A stretch of DNA of 64,000 nt, taken from the NCBI RefSeq assembly GCF_000238375.3, contig NZ_AHBZ03000014.1, positions 806,001-870,000 on the forward strand, in the 5' to 3' direction. The notes beneath the pieces were generated by a model, which saw only the letters and a program-made list of their open reading frames with translations, had not been told where the DNA came from and did no database searches. Shown piece by piece: positions 28,170-37,596 of this stretch. The DNA comes from Pseudoalteromonas citrea. GTDB taxonomy: Bacteria > Pseudomonadota > Gammaproteobacteria > Enterobacterales > Alteromonadaceae. A program made the position numbers and the translations under genes. The first letter of the stretch is position 1, and every line of letters starts with the position of its first letter.

Positions 28170-31100
28170 ATGAATAAATCTAACCAAATAGCTATTATCG
28201 GTGTCGGCTGTCGATTTCCAGGGAAGGCCAACTCAGCAGAACAACTTTGGAATAACGCAAAAAAAGGAATTGATGCAATATGCGATGTGCCAGGATCTCG
28301 ATGGGACGTTCGTAAATACTACAGTGAGAACAGAAAAAAACCTGGCAAAACATACGCCAAACAAGGCGGGTTTCTTTCGCAACGTTTAGACACTTTTGAC
28401 CCGTTGTTTTTCAATATTTCTCCAAAAGAAGCTGATGTAGTCGACCCAATGCAGAGACTGCTGCTCGAAGTTAGCTGGGAAGCAATTGAAGATGCCGGCG
28501 TAACCTCCGACGCAATACAGAAGGTAAAGACCGGTGTATTTGTCGGCGGCTTTGCAATCGACAATAAGACTATTCAGTTAGACAGTCAAAATATCTATAA
28601 CATTGACTCCCAAACACCATTTGGTGTGACACATGCACTTTTATCTAACCGACTTTCCTATGTTTATAATCTAACAGGCCCGAGCATGTCGATAGACACG
28701 GCTTGTTCAGCATCAATGACTGCGCTTCATTATGCGGTACAAAGCCTACGTCAAGGAGACTGCGAACTGGCAATGGTTGGCGGCGCAAATACAATGATGA
28801 CGCCACATTACCCGCTTACCATGAGCAAAGGACAATTTTTATCTCATCATAGTCGCTGTAAAGCCTTTGATGCAGATGCTGCTGGCTATGTGCGCTCAGA
28901 AGGTGCTGCAATTTTATTGCTAAAACCGCTAGAGAAAGCCATAAGCGATGGCGATGATATTTACGCTGTAATATGCGAAACCGGTGTAAACCAAGACGGA
29001 CAAACAACAGGGATCTCCCTTCCTAATCCTGAATCTCAGCAAGCTTTACTAGAAGAAGTTTATGGTAAAGCCGGTGTCACCTCTGAAGAGTTAAGTTATA
29101 TAGAAGCACATGGAACTGGCACAAAAGCAGGTGATCCTCTAGAGATCAAAGCAATCAGCTCAGTATTACAAAAACGTCAGTTAGATAACCCTTGCTTCGT
29201 TGGTTCCATTAAGACCAATATAGGCCATACAGAAGCAGCATCAGGTGTTGCGGGGCTCATTAAAGCCGCAATGACAGTAAACCGCAAAGAAGTTGCACCT
29301 AACTTGCACTTCAATAACCCCAATCCAGAAATTCCATTTGACCAGCTCCCTATCGAAATCCCAACCACGGTTCGTCAATTAGATAAAGATAGAGTTCACT
29401 TTGCAGGCGTTAACTCATTCGGTTACGGCGGCAGTAACGGTCATGCCTTATTACGTTCCCTATCAGAAAAAGAACAAAAACAAACTAACCAACCAAAAAG
29501 CAGAGATAGCGACTTTATTGACGGGCCTTATATAGTGCCAATTTCCGCTAAGTCTGACAAAGCACTTTATCAAGTGGCACAGCGGTTACTCGATTTCCTA
29601 GAAGCACCAGAACGCACAGAACAGCCTGTTAGCCTCTCAGATATCATATACACTTTGTCACAAAAGCGAGACATCTTGAATATCAGAGTTGCATTTGTGG
29701 TCGCTAACTTAGATGATTTAATTGAACAGCTTGCTGATTACTTAGACGAGCAGCCTCACCCAGCTAGTGCAACCGGAACCAGCCATGAAAAATATGACGG
29801 CATAAACCTGATCTGTACAGGAATGGGACCACAATGGTGGCGTATGGGTCGACAGCTTTATGAAAATAATCATATCTTCCGCGCAAGTATTGAGCGCTGT
29901 GATACTGTCTTTAGTGAGATAGCTGGCTGGTCTGTCAAAGATGAGCTATTAAAAGATCAAGATACCTCACGAATGCATGAAACTCAGGTCGCTCAGCCTG
30001 CCAACTTTGCAATTCAAGTCGCATTATATGATGTCTTAGATGCATATGGGATCAAAGCATTAAGTGTTATTGGCCACAGTGTTGGTGAAGTAAGCGCGGC
30101 CTATATTTCAGGAGCTTTGTCATTAAAAGATGCGTGTAAAGTCAGCTATCACCGCAGTCGCTTGCAACAAACCTGTGCTAAAGAAAATGGCTCAATGCTT
30201 GCCATTGGGTGCTCAGTTGAAGAGTTTAGTACTTGGCAAACATCCTACCCTGACATCGAAATTGCAGCTGTCAATGGCCCGAAAACCATTACCGTTGCGG
30301 GTGATAAAAAACAACTAGAGCTCCTTGAAGCTCAGTTAGTATCTAAAGAGATTTTTGCTCGATTACTCGCCGTAGAAATCGCCTACCATAGCCGCTATAT
30401 GGATACTATCAAAGCTGATATCTTTTCTTCTTTGAGTGATATTACACCGCGCAAAACCAATATTCCTCTTATCTCTACAGTGACAGGGCAACATATCGAC
30501 GGGGAATCACTGGGTGCCGAGTACTGGTGGAAAAACGTTCGGCAAGCCGTGCTATTTGCTGATGGTTTACAAACTCTACTTCAAGTCAATGATGCACCTG
30601 TTATGGAGATTGGCCCTCACCCAGTATTAAAAAGTGCTATCAAAGAGGGGCTCGCTATTGCCGAAGACAGCCGCCAACAATTGGCTTCTCTGCATAGAAA
30701 AGAGCCTGAAGAATATTACTTCTTCAAGCAACTTGCACAGTTTATCTGTCATGGTGGACAACCCAACTGGGAAGCGCAGTTTAATGACAGTGCTCGATTT
30801 GTTCGCTTACCGACCTACCCTTGGCAACGTGATACATATTGGCGTGAAACTCAGCTTTCACTTGAAAAGCGGCACGGCCGCGCAGGCTATATTTATTTAA
30901 ACGAACGTATGGACCGCTTAGAACCGACTTGGCAAGTAGAGTTAAACCCTTACCTTATTCCATATCTGCATGATCACAAAGTGCACGATACAGTCGTATA
31001 CCCAGGTGCAGGACTAATTGACAGCATGCTATGTGCTGCAACAGAAGCAACGGGGGATACTGTATTAACGCTAGAAGAAATAAAAATAGAAAATATGCTG

Positions 31101-34100
31101 ACCGTGGATGATAATCACGTAACCAGAATGGAAACTAGCTTTAACCCAACCACACAACGGCTAAACATTGCGTCTAGAAATGTAGCTGATGAAAACGATA
31201 ACTGGAAGCCAATTGCATCATCGAGACGTTTAACGCAAGCGTTACCAATAATGCAAGTCAGCTTCGCCGAGATCACTCAAGCAGTTCAACAAAGTTATGA
31301 TGTGCATACTTTCTACGACCAGTGCCGTAATGCTGGCTTAGATTATGGCCACTATTTTCAGTCAATACGGTCGCTTAAAGTATCTGAAGATGCGGTACTC
31401 GCTGAAGTCAGTTGTGTAGAAGAGGTCCTTAACGAAGTAGATCAATACCGGGTTCACCCAACACTGCTGGATGCTGCATTTCAGTCGCTGCTGACAATAA
31501 CTGGACTTGAAAAAGCCTTTATCCCTGTTTCCATAGCAAAACTGACGCTCATACAACAAAGTGTACAAAATGGTTACTGCTACGCCGTTATGCGTAAACA
31601 ATCAAAACGCAGTGTACATTGTGACATTTATCTATTTGATGAGTCACAACAGCCAGTAATGCAGATTGAAGGGTTGCATTGCATGGCAGTTGACAATAAC
31701 GAGCAAAACAACGAAGTGAATAACCCTCATAATTATCACTATGAATGGTTAGCACAACACACTGAAAAACACAGAAATGCCATAAGCGTGCCTATTGCAA
31801 TACTCAGCGACGGGTCTTTACTTGCACAATCTTTAAAAGCTCACGCGATTGAACAGGGTATGCAAGTGCTTACTCTTGATGCTGGTGAAACATATAAAAA
31901 GCATGGTTTTAGTCACTTTACGGTAGACCCAGCAACACAAACAAGCATTGAAAAAGCGATTGAAAACTGCCCATTTATTGAACCAAGAGTGATCATTGAT
32001 TTATGGTCAAGCCACCTTGCAGATACTGAAGAGTTTAATACATTAGCGGTGAGTCAACATGCATACGCATTGCGCAATACCGTAGAAGCATTAAATAGCC
32101 ACTACCCTGAGCATGAAATTGAGCTGTTTAAAGTGACTCGCAACGGTCAAATTAACGAGCTTTCAACGCATGCCGATACGTTTAATTTTTCAGCGTCGCC
32201 GATAGCAGGACTTGCACCGAGTATTGTCAACGAATACCCAAATATCTTATGTAAAAGCCTCGATTTTGGTGATGTAGAACAAGCACAGATATTAACCTAC
32301 TTGTTTAATGAGCTTGAAGACACCCTCAAAGAAACAGAAATTCGTTTCGATAAAGATGGACGATTTGTTCGACGTATCACGCCCACTTCTAGTCAGCTCG
32401 ATGAAGACAGTAAACTAGTCACAACGACTGATGATCCCATTAATCTTATACAAACAGAGGCCGGCCAAGCGAGTAGCTTAGAGTACAGTTTGATAGAGCG
32501 AAGCAACCCGCAAGATAATGAAGTTGAGATACGCGTCATGGCCAGCGGTATTAACTACAAAGACATTTTGAAGGTCCATAATCGTATTTCAGAATTTGTC
32601 ACAGAAAATACTTATTTTGGCGATGAGCTTGGTATGGAAGTGGCTGGGGTTATAACGCAAGCAGGTAAAAATACAGCCTGGGAAGTCGGCGATGAAGTTG
32701 TCGCATTTTATGATAAAGGGGCATACCGCAGTTACATTACAACTGAAAATCAATTTATTAGCAAAAAACCAGCACATTTAAGCTTTGCCGAAAGCGTCAA
32801 CTATATGGGATATGTGACCGCTTACCAAGGTCTGGTAAACCTAGCTCGATTAACGCAAGCTGATAAAGTACTTATCCATAATGCGACTGGTGGTGTTGGG
32901 TTAGCGGCTGTTCATATAGCACTAAGCTATGGTGCTGAAGTATTTGCTACGGCCGGCAGTGATGAAAAGCGTCAGTATTTGAAATCTCGTGGAGTTTCTC
33001 ACGTATTTGACTCTCGCTCATTATCTTTTTTCCAAGATATTAATGCTGTAACAAATAACTATGGTGTAGATGTCGTACTAAACGCCAGAGATGGAGAGAT
33101 ACTACAAAAATCAGTTGAATTGCTCGCGCCATTTGGTCGCTTTGTCGAAATAGGTAAAAAAGACATTACTGACAACTCTGGCTTGGCAATGCGCTGCTTT
33201 AATGAAAACTTACAATTCAACTCATTAGATATTGACCGCATTATGGTTCAGCGTCCAACGCAATTCCAAGCTCTAATGGATGAAGTCTCTGAATTCTTGA
33301 GCAGTCAAAACAGCTTTATCGTGCCTTGTAAGTCATTCTCAGTAACTGACACTCAGGAAGCGCTAAGATACGTCGCTCAATCCCAACATATAGGAAAAGT
33401 CGCGATAGACTTTGATACCCAGTCTATTTCAGTGAGCAAACCTCAAAACAGAACATGGCTAACGAGCAACAGCACCTACTTAATCACAGGTGGTACCGCT
33501 GGGTTTGGTCTACGCCTAGCCAAACAATTAGCCGATTGGGGAGTAAAACGTCTCGTATTAGTCAGCCGCAGTGGCCGTGTTGGCGATGCTGACAAAGGGG
33601 TCATTGAGCATATAGAACAACTCGGATGTGAAGTTTATGTCGATAGCGTCGACATTACCGATATCAAGGCAGTAACAGCGCTTATTCATACTATTGATAA
33701 TGCACACACCCCACTAAAAGGGATCATTCACAGTGCAGCCGTGCTTGATGATGATAATTTAGCGCAGTTAACACCTGAACGGTTCACGAAAGTGCTTGAG
33801 CCAAAGGCTTTGGGCGCGGTCAATCTGCATAAAGCAACCAGTCATTTAGCAAAAGAACAAATTGAGAGCTTTGTCATGTTCTCATCACTTTCTTCAATGA
33901 TTGGTAACCCTGGCCAAGCAAATTATATTGCTGCAAATGCGTTCTTAAATACACTCGCTCAGCATAGACAAAGTTTAGGTCTGGCCGCTACTACCATAAA
34001 CTGGGGTGCCCTCGCGGATGCCGGAATGGTTGCGCGAGATAATACCGTAAAACAGATACTAGCCGAGCAAGGGGTCTATGGTGTTCATAACGAATATGCC

Positions 34101-34553
34101 TTTAGCCAGTTAGATGAAGCGCTTAGTGCCAAAAAAGTGATGTGCGGTATTATGGACGTCGAATGGCCACTTTGGTTCAACGTCAACAAACCATCGAAAA
34201 GCTCCGCTCGATTCAGCTTACTGCTTGAGCAGTTCGCTCAAAAAGACGCGGATTCCCCAGCCCTGCGATTCCAAAAAGCACTTGATGAGCTGCCGAACTT
34301 AGAAAAGCGTGCTCTATTGGTTGAGAACCTAAAAGAGCAGATATCGGCACTGCTTAATTACCCCATTGAACAAATAGACGCAAAGGTAAGCATTACGTCG
34401 CTCGGTGTCGACTCACTGATGACCCATGAGCTCAGCAAGCGCATATTTGTCAATCTAGGTCTATCAGTGTCTGGCATGGTCTTACTGGCTGGTCCAAGCA
34501 TTGAGCAACTAGCAAAACAAGCGCTGGACGAGCAATTGGCTCAAGCCGCTTAA
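28170..34553 (+). CDS. Single-module highly reducing type I polyketide synthase (KS-AT-DH-ER-KR-ACP)
   Basis: 2127 aa from the ATG preceded by GGGA; a TTG four codons upstream is less likely. KS (1-430): Cys179 in DTACSAS, His314 in EAHGTGT, His353 in NIGHTEA. AT (about 540-870): Ser637 in GHSVGE, with IAYHSRYM at the specificity loop, suggesting malonyl-CoA. DH (about 905-1190): His936 and DAAFQ (Asp1101), but Asp940 replaces the usual Gly of HxxxG. Then a non-catalytic KR half, ER (about 1410-1735, HNATGGVG), KR (TGGTAGFG; Ser1906, Tyr1919, Asn1923) and ACP Ser2082. There is no methyltransferase, thioesterase or condensation domain. The order matches fungal-type iterative reducing PKSs, so it probably makes a saturated or partly reduced chain. 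Confidence 0.95.
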   Translation: MNKSNQIAIIGVGCRFPGKANSAEQLWNNAKKGIDAICDVPGSRWDVRKYYSENRKKPGKTYAKQGGFLSQRLDTFDPLFFNISPKEADVVDPMQRLLLEVSWEAIEDAGVTSDAIQKVKTGVFVGGFAIDNKTIQLDSQNIYNIDSQTPFGVTHALLSNRLSYVYNLTGPSMSIDTACSASMTALHYAVQSLRQGDCELAMVGGANTMMTPHYPLTMSKGQFLSHHSRCKAFDADAAGYVRSEGAAILLLKPLEKAISDGDDIYAVICETGVNQDGQTTGISLPNPESQQALLEEVYGKAGVTSEELSYIEAHGTGTKAGDPLEIKAISSVLQKRQLDNPCFVGSIKTNIGHTEAASGVAGLIKAAMTVNRKEVAPNLHFNNPNPEIPFDQLPIEIPTTVRQLDKDRVHFAGVNSFGYGGSNGHALLRSLSEKEQKQTNQPKSRDSDFIDGPYIVPISAKSDKALYQVAQRLLDFLEAPERTEQPVSLSDIIYTLSQKRDILNIRVAFVVANLDDLIEQLADYLDEQPHPASATGTSHEKYDGINLICTGMGPQWWRMGRQLYENNHIFRASIERCDTVFSEIAGWSVKDELLKDQDTSRMHETQVAQPANFAIQVALYDVLDAYGIKALSVIGHSVGEVSAAYISGALSLKDACKVSYHRSRLQQTCAKENGSMLAIGCSVEEFSTWQTSYPDIEIAAVNGPKTITVAGDKKQLELLEAQLVSKEIFARLLAVEIAYHSRYMDTIKADIFSSLSDITPRKTNIPLISTVTGQHIDGESLGAEYWWKNVRQAVLFADGLQTLLQVNDAPVMEIGPHPVLKSAIKEGLAIAEDSRQQLASLHRKEPEEYYFFKQLAQFICHGGQPNWEAQFNDSARFVRLPTYPWQRDTYWRETQLSLEKRHGRAGYIYLNERMDRLEPTWQVELNPYLIPYLHDHKVHDTVVYPGAGLIDSMLCAATEATGDTVLTLEEIKIENMLTVDDNHVTRMETSFNPTTQRLNIASRNVADENDNWKPIASSRRLTQALPIMQVSFAEITQAVQQSYDVHTFYDQCRNAGLDYGHYFQSIRSLKVSEDAVLAEVSCVEEVLNEVDQYRVHPTLLDAAFQSLLTITGLEKAFIPVSIAKLTLIQQSVQNGYCYAVMRKQSKRSVHCDIYLFDESQQPVMQIEGLHCMAVDNNEQNNEVNNPHNYHYEWLAQHTEKHRNAISVPIAILSDGSLLAQSLKAHAIEQGMQVLTLDAGETYKKHGFSHFTVDPATQTSIEKAIENCPFIEPRVIIDLWSSHLADTEEFNTLAVSQHAYALRNTVEALNSHYPEHEIELFKVTRNGQINELSTHADTFNFSASPIAGLAPSIVNEYPNILCKSLDFGDVEQAQILTYLFNELEDTLKETEIRFDKDGRFVRRITPTSSQLDEDSKLVTTTDDPINLIQTEAGQASSLEYSLIERSNPQDNEVEIRVMASGINYKDILKVHNRISEFVTENTYFGDELGMEVAGVITQAGKNTAWEVGDEVVAFYDKGAYRSYITTENQFISKKPAHLSFAESVNYMGYVTAYQGLVNLARLTQADKVLIHNATGGVGLAAVHIALSYGAEVFATAGSDEKRQYLKSRGVSHVFDSRSLSFFQDINAVTNNYGVDVVLNARDGEILQKSVELLAPFGRFVEIGKKDITDNSGLAMRCFNENLQFNSLDIDRIMVQRPTQFQALMDEVSEFLSSQNSFIVPCKSFSVTDTQEALRYVAQSQHIGKVAIDFDTQSISVSKPQNRTWLTSNSTYLITGGTAGFGLRLAKQLADWGVKRLVLVSRSGRVGDADKGVIEHIEQLGCEVYVDSVDITDIKAVTALIHTIDNAHTPLKGIIHSAAVLDDDNLAQLTPERFTKVLEPKALGAVNLHKATSHLAKEQIESFVMFSSLSSMIGNPGQANYIAANAFLNTLAQHRQSLGLAATTINWGALADAGMVARDNTVKQILAEQGVYGVHNEYAFSQLDEALSAKKVMCGIMDVEWPLWFNVNKPSKSSARFSLLLEQFAQKDADSPALRFQKALDELPNLEKRALLVENLKEQISALLNYPIEQIDAKVSITSLGVDSLMTHELSKRIFVNLGLSVSGMVLLAGPSIEQLAKQALDEQLAQAA

Positions 34554-34560
34554 AGCATTA

Positions 34561-34579
34561 GGCGGCACAGTGTGCCGCC
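34561..34579. repeat. GC-rich hairpin between the PKS and thioesterase genes
   Basis: GGCGGCAC-AGT-GTGCCGCC starts 7 bp after the PKS stop. There is no T tract, so it may be a stability or partial-attenuation element within the operon rather than its end. Confidence 0.55.
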
Positions 34580-34633
34580 CTACCCAAATCACTTAATAAC
34601 AATACAAAATAAAATAAAATAAAGGATATAGCT

Positions 34634-35056
34634 ATGACTGGTCTAAATCTCGTTAACCATATGCTCAACAGTGACGTAAATAAAGCAAGTATTATCGATT
34701 ATTTCCCATTCAGTGATGGACGTGCTCTTCCTGGTGAAGTCTCTGTGACGGTAACCCCTACAGACGCCCACTTAAACGCAAATGGCACAGTGCATGGAGG
34801 TTATGCCGCCACAATGCTGGATTCTGTCACTGCCCTTGCAATTCAAACATTACAAGGATCAAACGCGACCGTCGGTACCGTCAGTTTAACGTTAAATTAC
34901 ATCAGAGCAATTCCCCCTCACACGCCGCTAAAAGCGATTGGCAAAGTATCGTCAATGACAAAGACCCATGGTTTCTCAGAAGGTCAGCTTGTTGATACTG
35001 AAGGGGAAATCTGTGCAACAGCAAAGGCTTGCTGTGTCTTGGTACATGGGAGCTAA
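34634..35056 (+). CDS. PaaI-like hotdog-fold thioesterase
   Basis: 140 aa. The hotdog helix motif ANGTVHGGYAATMLDSVTALA (about residues 54-74) is the PaaI/DUF4442-type active site, where HGG and the following Asp activate water. RBS AAAGGAT precedes the ATG. It probably hydrolyses acyl-CoA or acyl-ACP thioesters. As the PKS lacks a thioesterase domain, this enzyme may release the chain or clear aberrant units. The next gene begins one base after its stop, so the two are cotranslated. Confidence 0.88.
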   Translation: MTGLNLVNHMLNSDVNKASIIDYFPFSDGRALPGEVSVTVTPTDAHLNANGTVHGGYAATMLDSVTALAIQTLQGSNATVGTVSLTLNYIRAIPPHTPLKAIGKVSSMTKTHGFSEGQLVDTEGEICATAKACCVLVHGS

Positions 35057-35057
35057 C

Positions 35058-35849
35058 ATGACTAACTCTCTTCACTCTCGACAACATCGTCGCTGGTTTG
35101 AGTACTTTGGCTCTGACATCAATGCTGACGCGACATTATTTTGCTTTCCCTTTGTTGGAGGCAATGAGCATAACTATACAAAATGGTGCGACAAAATAAA
35201 TTCACACTTTGACGTCGCAGCCCTAAAAATGCCAGGGCGTCCTAGCAGAAGCCGTGAAGGGTTCCCTGAGCAGGTAGCCGATTTAGTTAACCCAATCGTC
35301 GAACAGCTTGTGAACTACCCAAAGCCCTTTGCAATATTTGGCCACAGCATGGGAGGCTTATTAGCGTTTTTGGTGACCGCAGCATTGAATCAAAGAGGAG
35401 TCAGCACCCTAGGCACATTTATATCTGCCAGACCGGCGCCGCAACTGAGTATTTTAAAACGCCGTGCCCATTTGCCAGAGCCTGCGCTCATCAATGAACT
35501 TCGTGCGCTCGGAGGCACGCCAGAAGAAGTACTAAAAAATACTGAGCTTATGCAAAGTGTTTTACCCATTATTCGTGCGGACTATCACTTGTTAGAGCAG
35601 TTTTCATACAGTGGTCAAGCAGATGCCATAACACAACCATTAGAGATCATTGCAGCAACACAGGACAAGTTAGTCTCAGATACGCAAATAAACGCATGGC
35701 GACAACTGCCGCTTAAGCAACTCAATCAATTCGATATAGAAGGAGAACACTTTTATTTAAACCAGCACCCAGACGCGTTATTCGAATACATCAATACCAA
35801 GCTCAGCGATGCATTATCTGAGATTAACCAATTTGCATGCGCCAGCTAA
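35058..35849 (+). CDS. Type II (editing) thioesterase
   Basis: 263 aa from MTNSLHSRQHRRW; a longer upstream frame would overlap the hotdog gene. Alpha/beta-hydrolase of the TEII family. LFCFPFVGGNEHNY is the oxyanion region, the nucleophile Ser is in FAIFGHSMGGLLAF, the Asp in AATQDKLVSD, and the His in IEGEHFYLN near the end. TEII enzymes remove stalled or wrongly primed groups from PKS carrier proteins and sometimes release product. Two different thioesterases in tandem next to a PKS with no TE is a useful clue to release chemistry. Confidence 0.9.
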   Translation: MTNSLHSRQHRRWFEYFGSDINADATLFCFPFVGGNEHNYTKWCDKINSHFDVAALKMPGRPSRSREGFPEQVADLVNPIVEQLVNYPKPFAIFGHSMGGLLAFLVTAALNQRGVSTLGTFISARPAPQLSILKRRAHLPEPALINELRALGGTPEEVLKNTELMQSVLPIIRADYHLLEQFSYSGQADAITQPLEIIAATQDKLVSDTQINAWRQLPLKQLNQFDIEGEHFYLNQHPDALFEYINTKLSDALSEINQFACAS

Positions 35850-35889
35850 ACCTGACCTATTAATAACTAACTTATAAGGATGAATTAGG

Positions 35890-37596
35890 ATGAAAACAAA
35901 CACACCCAATGATGCTGCGGCTCAATTCATGGCCCAAGGTCAGGAACTGATGAATGCGTTTATGTCTGGTGCACATAACTGTAGACAAACGCAACTGGAT
36001 TTACTGCGCTCAATTTTACAAAAACATGGCCACACTCAATTCGGTACTGATCATAACTTTGATGACGTTGTCACGTATGATAATTATCGTAACCAAGTGC
36101 CTCTTCAAGACTATGATTCACTGTATCCCTATATGGAAAAGCACTTGCAAGGGATACCGGATCAATTAGTCAGTGGCAACCCTTGCTATTACGCGACAAC
36201 AAGCGGCTCAACTGGAGAGCCCAAATATATTCCAGTTACAACGGAGCAACGCTCTGGGGCTCATAAAGGCTCAGCAATGTTATGGTCTTATTCATTAGCC
36301 TGTAATTCACCTGAAGCAATGCAAGGTAACTGGGTCGTTATCGTCTCACCCGCAGTCGAGGGATATGCACCCGATGGCACACCGTTTGGATCGACCTCTG
36401 GGCAATACGTCAAAGATTTAGATCCGGCAATAAAAGCAAAATATTCAATCCCCTATGAAGTATACGAAATAGCAGATTATGACGCCCGCTACTACTGTAT
36501 TTTACTGCTTGGTTTAGCCGACAATAACGTGAGTTTAGTCTCCTCAACCAACCCATCAACTCTAAGTCTGCTTTGCAACAAAGCCGATGACATGAAAGAA
36601 CGTTTAATAAATGATATTAGACTCGGGATCCTCGATAAGACATTAGTACTGCCTGAAGCCATCAGGAAACTGGTTGAAGATAGGTTAACTCCGAATCCTG
36701 AACGCGCCAACTACCTAGAGCAATGCATTGAACAAGATGAGGAGCATAAACTTCGTCCAATCCACTACTGGCCAGACTTAGAAGTAGTTGCAACCTGGAC
36801 CGGCGGTAACTCTGCCACCTTTATTGACAAAATGCAGGCATGGTATGGCAAAGTAAATATCAAAGACTTGGGATATTTGGCTTCAGAAATACGAGGTTCA
36901 GTTCCCCTAGACTTAAATAGAGGCGACGGTGTACTTACCATCGAAGACAATTTCTTTGAGTTTATCCGTACTGATGAAATTGATAATGCAAACCCCAAAA
37001 CATACCTCGCTGACGAAATTGAACTCGGCAGCCAATACTACTTATTCTTTACCAATAAGGCTGGTTTATATCGTTACAATATCAATGACATAGTTCAGGT
37101 TACTGGTTTTGTTGGCAATACGCCGAAAATTGTTTTTGTACAAAAAGGCAAAGGGATCACCAATATAACGGGTGAGAAAATATATGAAAAGCAAGTTATA
37201 GGCGCCGTTAAACAGGCTGAGTTTGACTGCCAAATTCAGGTTAACTTTTATCATTGTCATGCCGATTTACAAAGCAATCAATATAAACTCTATGCCGAAT
37301 TTGAACCAGGGTATAGCACGCAAGAGCATGCCGAATTTGCCGATGCATTTGAGCTTCATTTACAAAAACTCAATCTAGAATATAAAACTAAGCGAGAGTC
37401 TTTGCGTCTTCAGCCTGCAGCTGTACACAGCCTATCATTTGGGGCACTCGAAAAATTTAAACGCGCACGAATTGCCGGGGGAGTTCGTGAAGCACAATTC
37501 AAAACGGTCCCACTTAGTATGGACAAAAACCTTTTAGCCTCATTCACAGTAGAAACCATTTACCAAAGCTTAAGCATTAAGGAATCAGCAGCATGA
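35890..37596 (+). CDS. GH3-family acyl-adenylate amido synthetase
   Basis: 568 aa. Similar to plant GH3 (auxin/jasmonate-amido synthetase) proteins and their bacterial homologues: the ATP-binding loop CYYATTSGSTGEPKYIP (about residues 99-115), a middle segment with VVATWTGGNSATF, ASEIRGSVPLDL and the YLFFTNKAGLYRYNINDIVQV motif near 380-400, and a C-terminal cap. GH3 enzymes adenylate a carboxylic acid and then form an amide with an amino acid. In this operon the acid is most simply the PKS chain. The amine partner is unknown. RBS AAGGAT precedes it, and it overlaps the next gene by ATGA. Confidence 0.88.
   Translation: MKTNTPNDAAAQFMAQGQELMNAFMSGAHNCRQTQLDLLRSILQKHGHTQFGTDHNFDDVVTYDNYRNQVPLQDYDSLYPYMEKHLQGIPDQLVSGNPCYYATTSGSTGEPKYIPVTTEQRSGAHKGSAMLWSYSLACNSPEAMQGNWVVIVSPAVEGYAPDGTPFGSTSGQYVKDLDPAIKAKYSIPYEVYEIADYDARYYCILLLGLADNNVSLVSSTNPSTLSLLCNKADDMKERLINDIRLGILDKTLVLPEAIRKLVEDRLTPNPERANYLEQCIEQDEEHKLRPIHYWPDLEVVATWTGGNSATFIDKMQAWYGKVNIKDLGYLASEIRGSVPLDLNRGDGVLTIEDNFFEFIRTDEIDNANPKTYLADEIELGSQYYLFFTNKAGLYRYNINDIVQVTGFVGNTPKIVFVQKGKGITNITGEKIYEKQVIGAVKQAEFDCQIQVNFYHCHADLQSNQYKLYAEFEPGYSTQEHAEFADAFELHLQKLNLEYKTKRESLRLQPAAVHSLSFGALEKFKRARIAGGVREAQFKTVPLSMDKNLLASFTVETIYQSLSIKESAA

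Noticed and set aside
31760-32400. Methyltransferase domain in the PKS
   Set aside because: The segment between DH and ER has no SAM-binding glycine motif and looks like the non-catalytic half of the KR.
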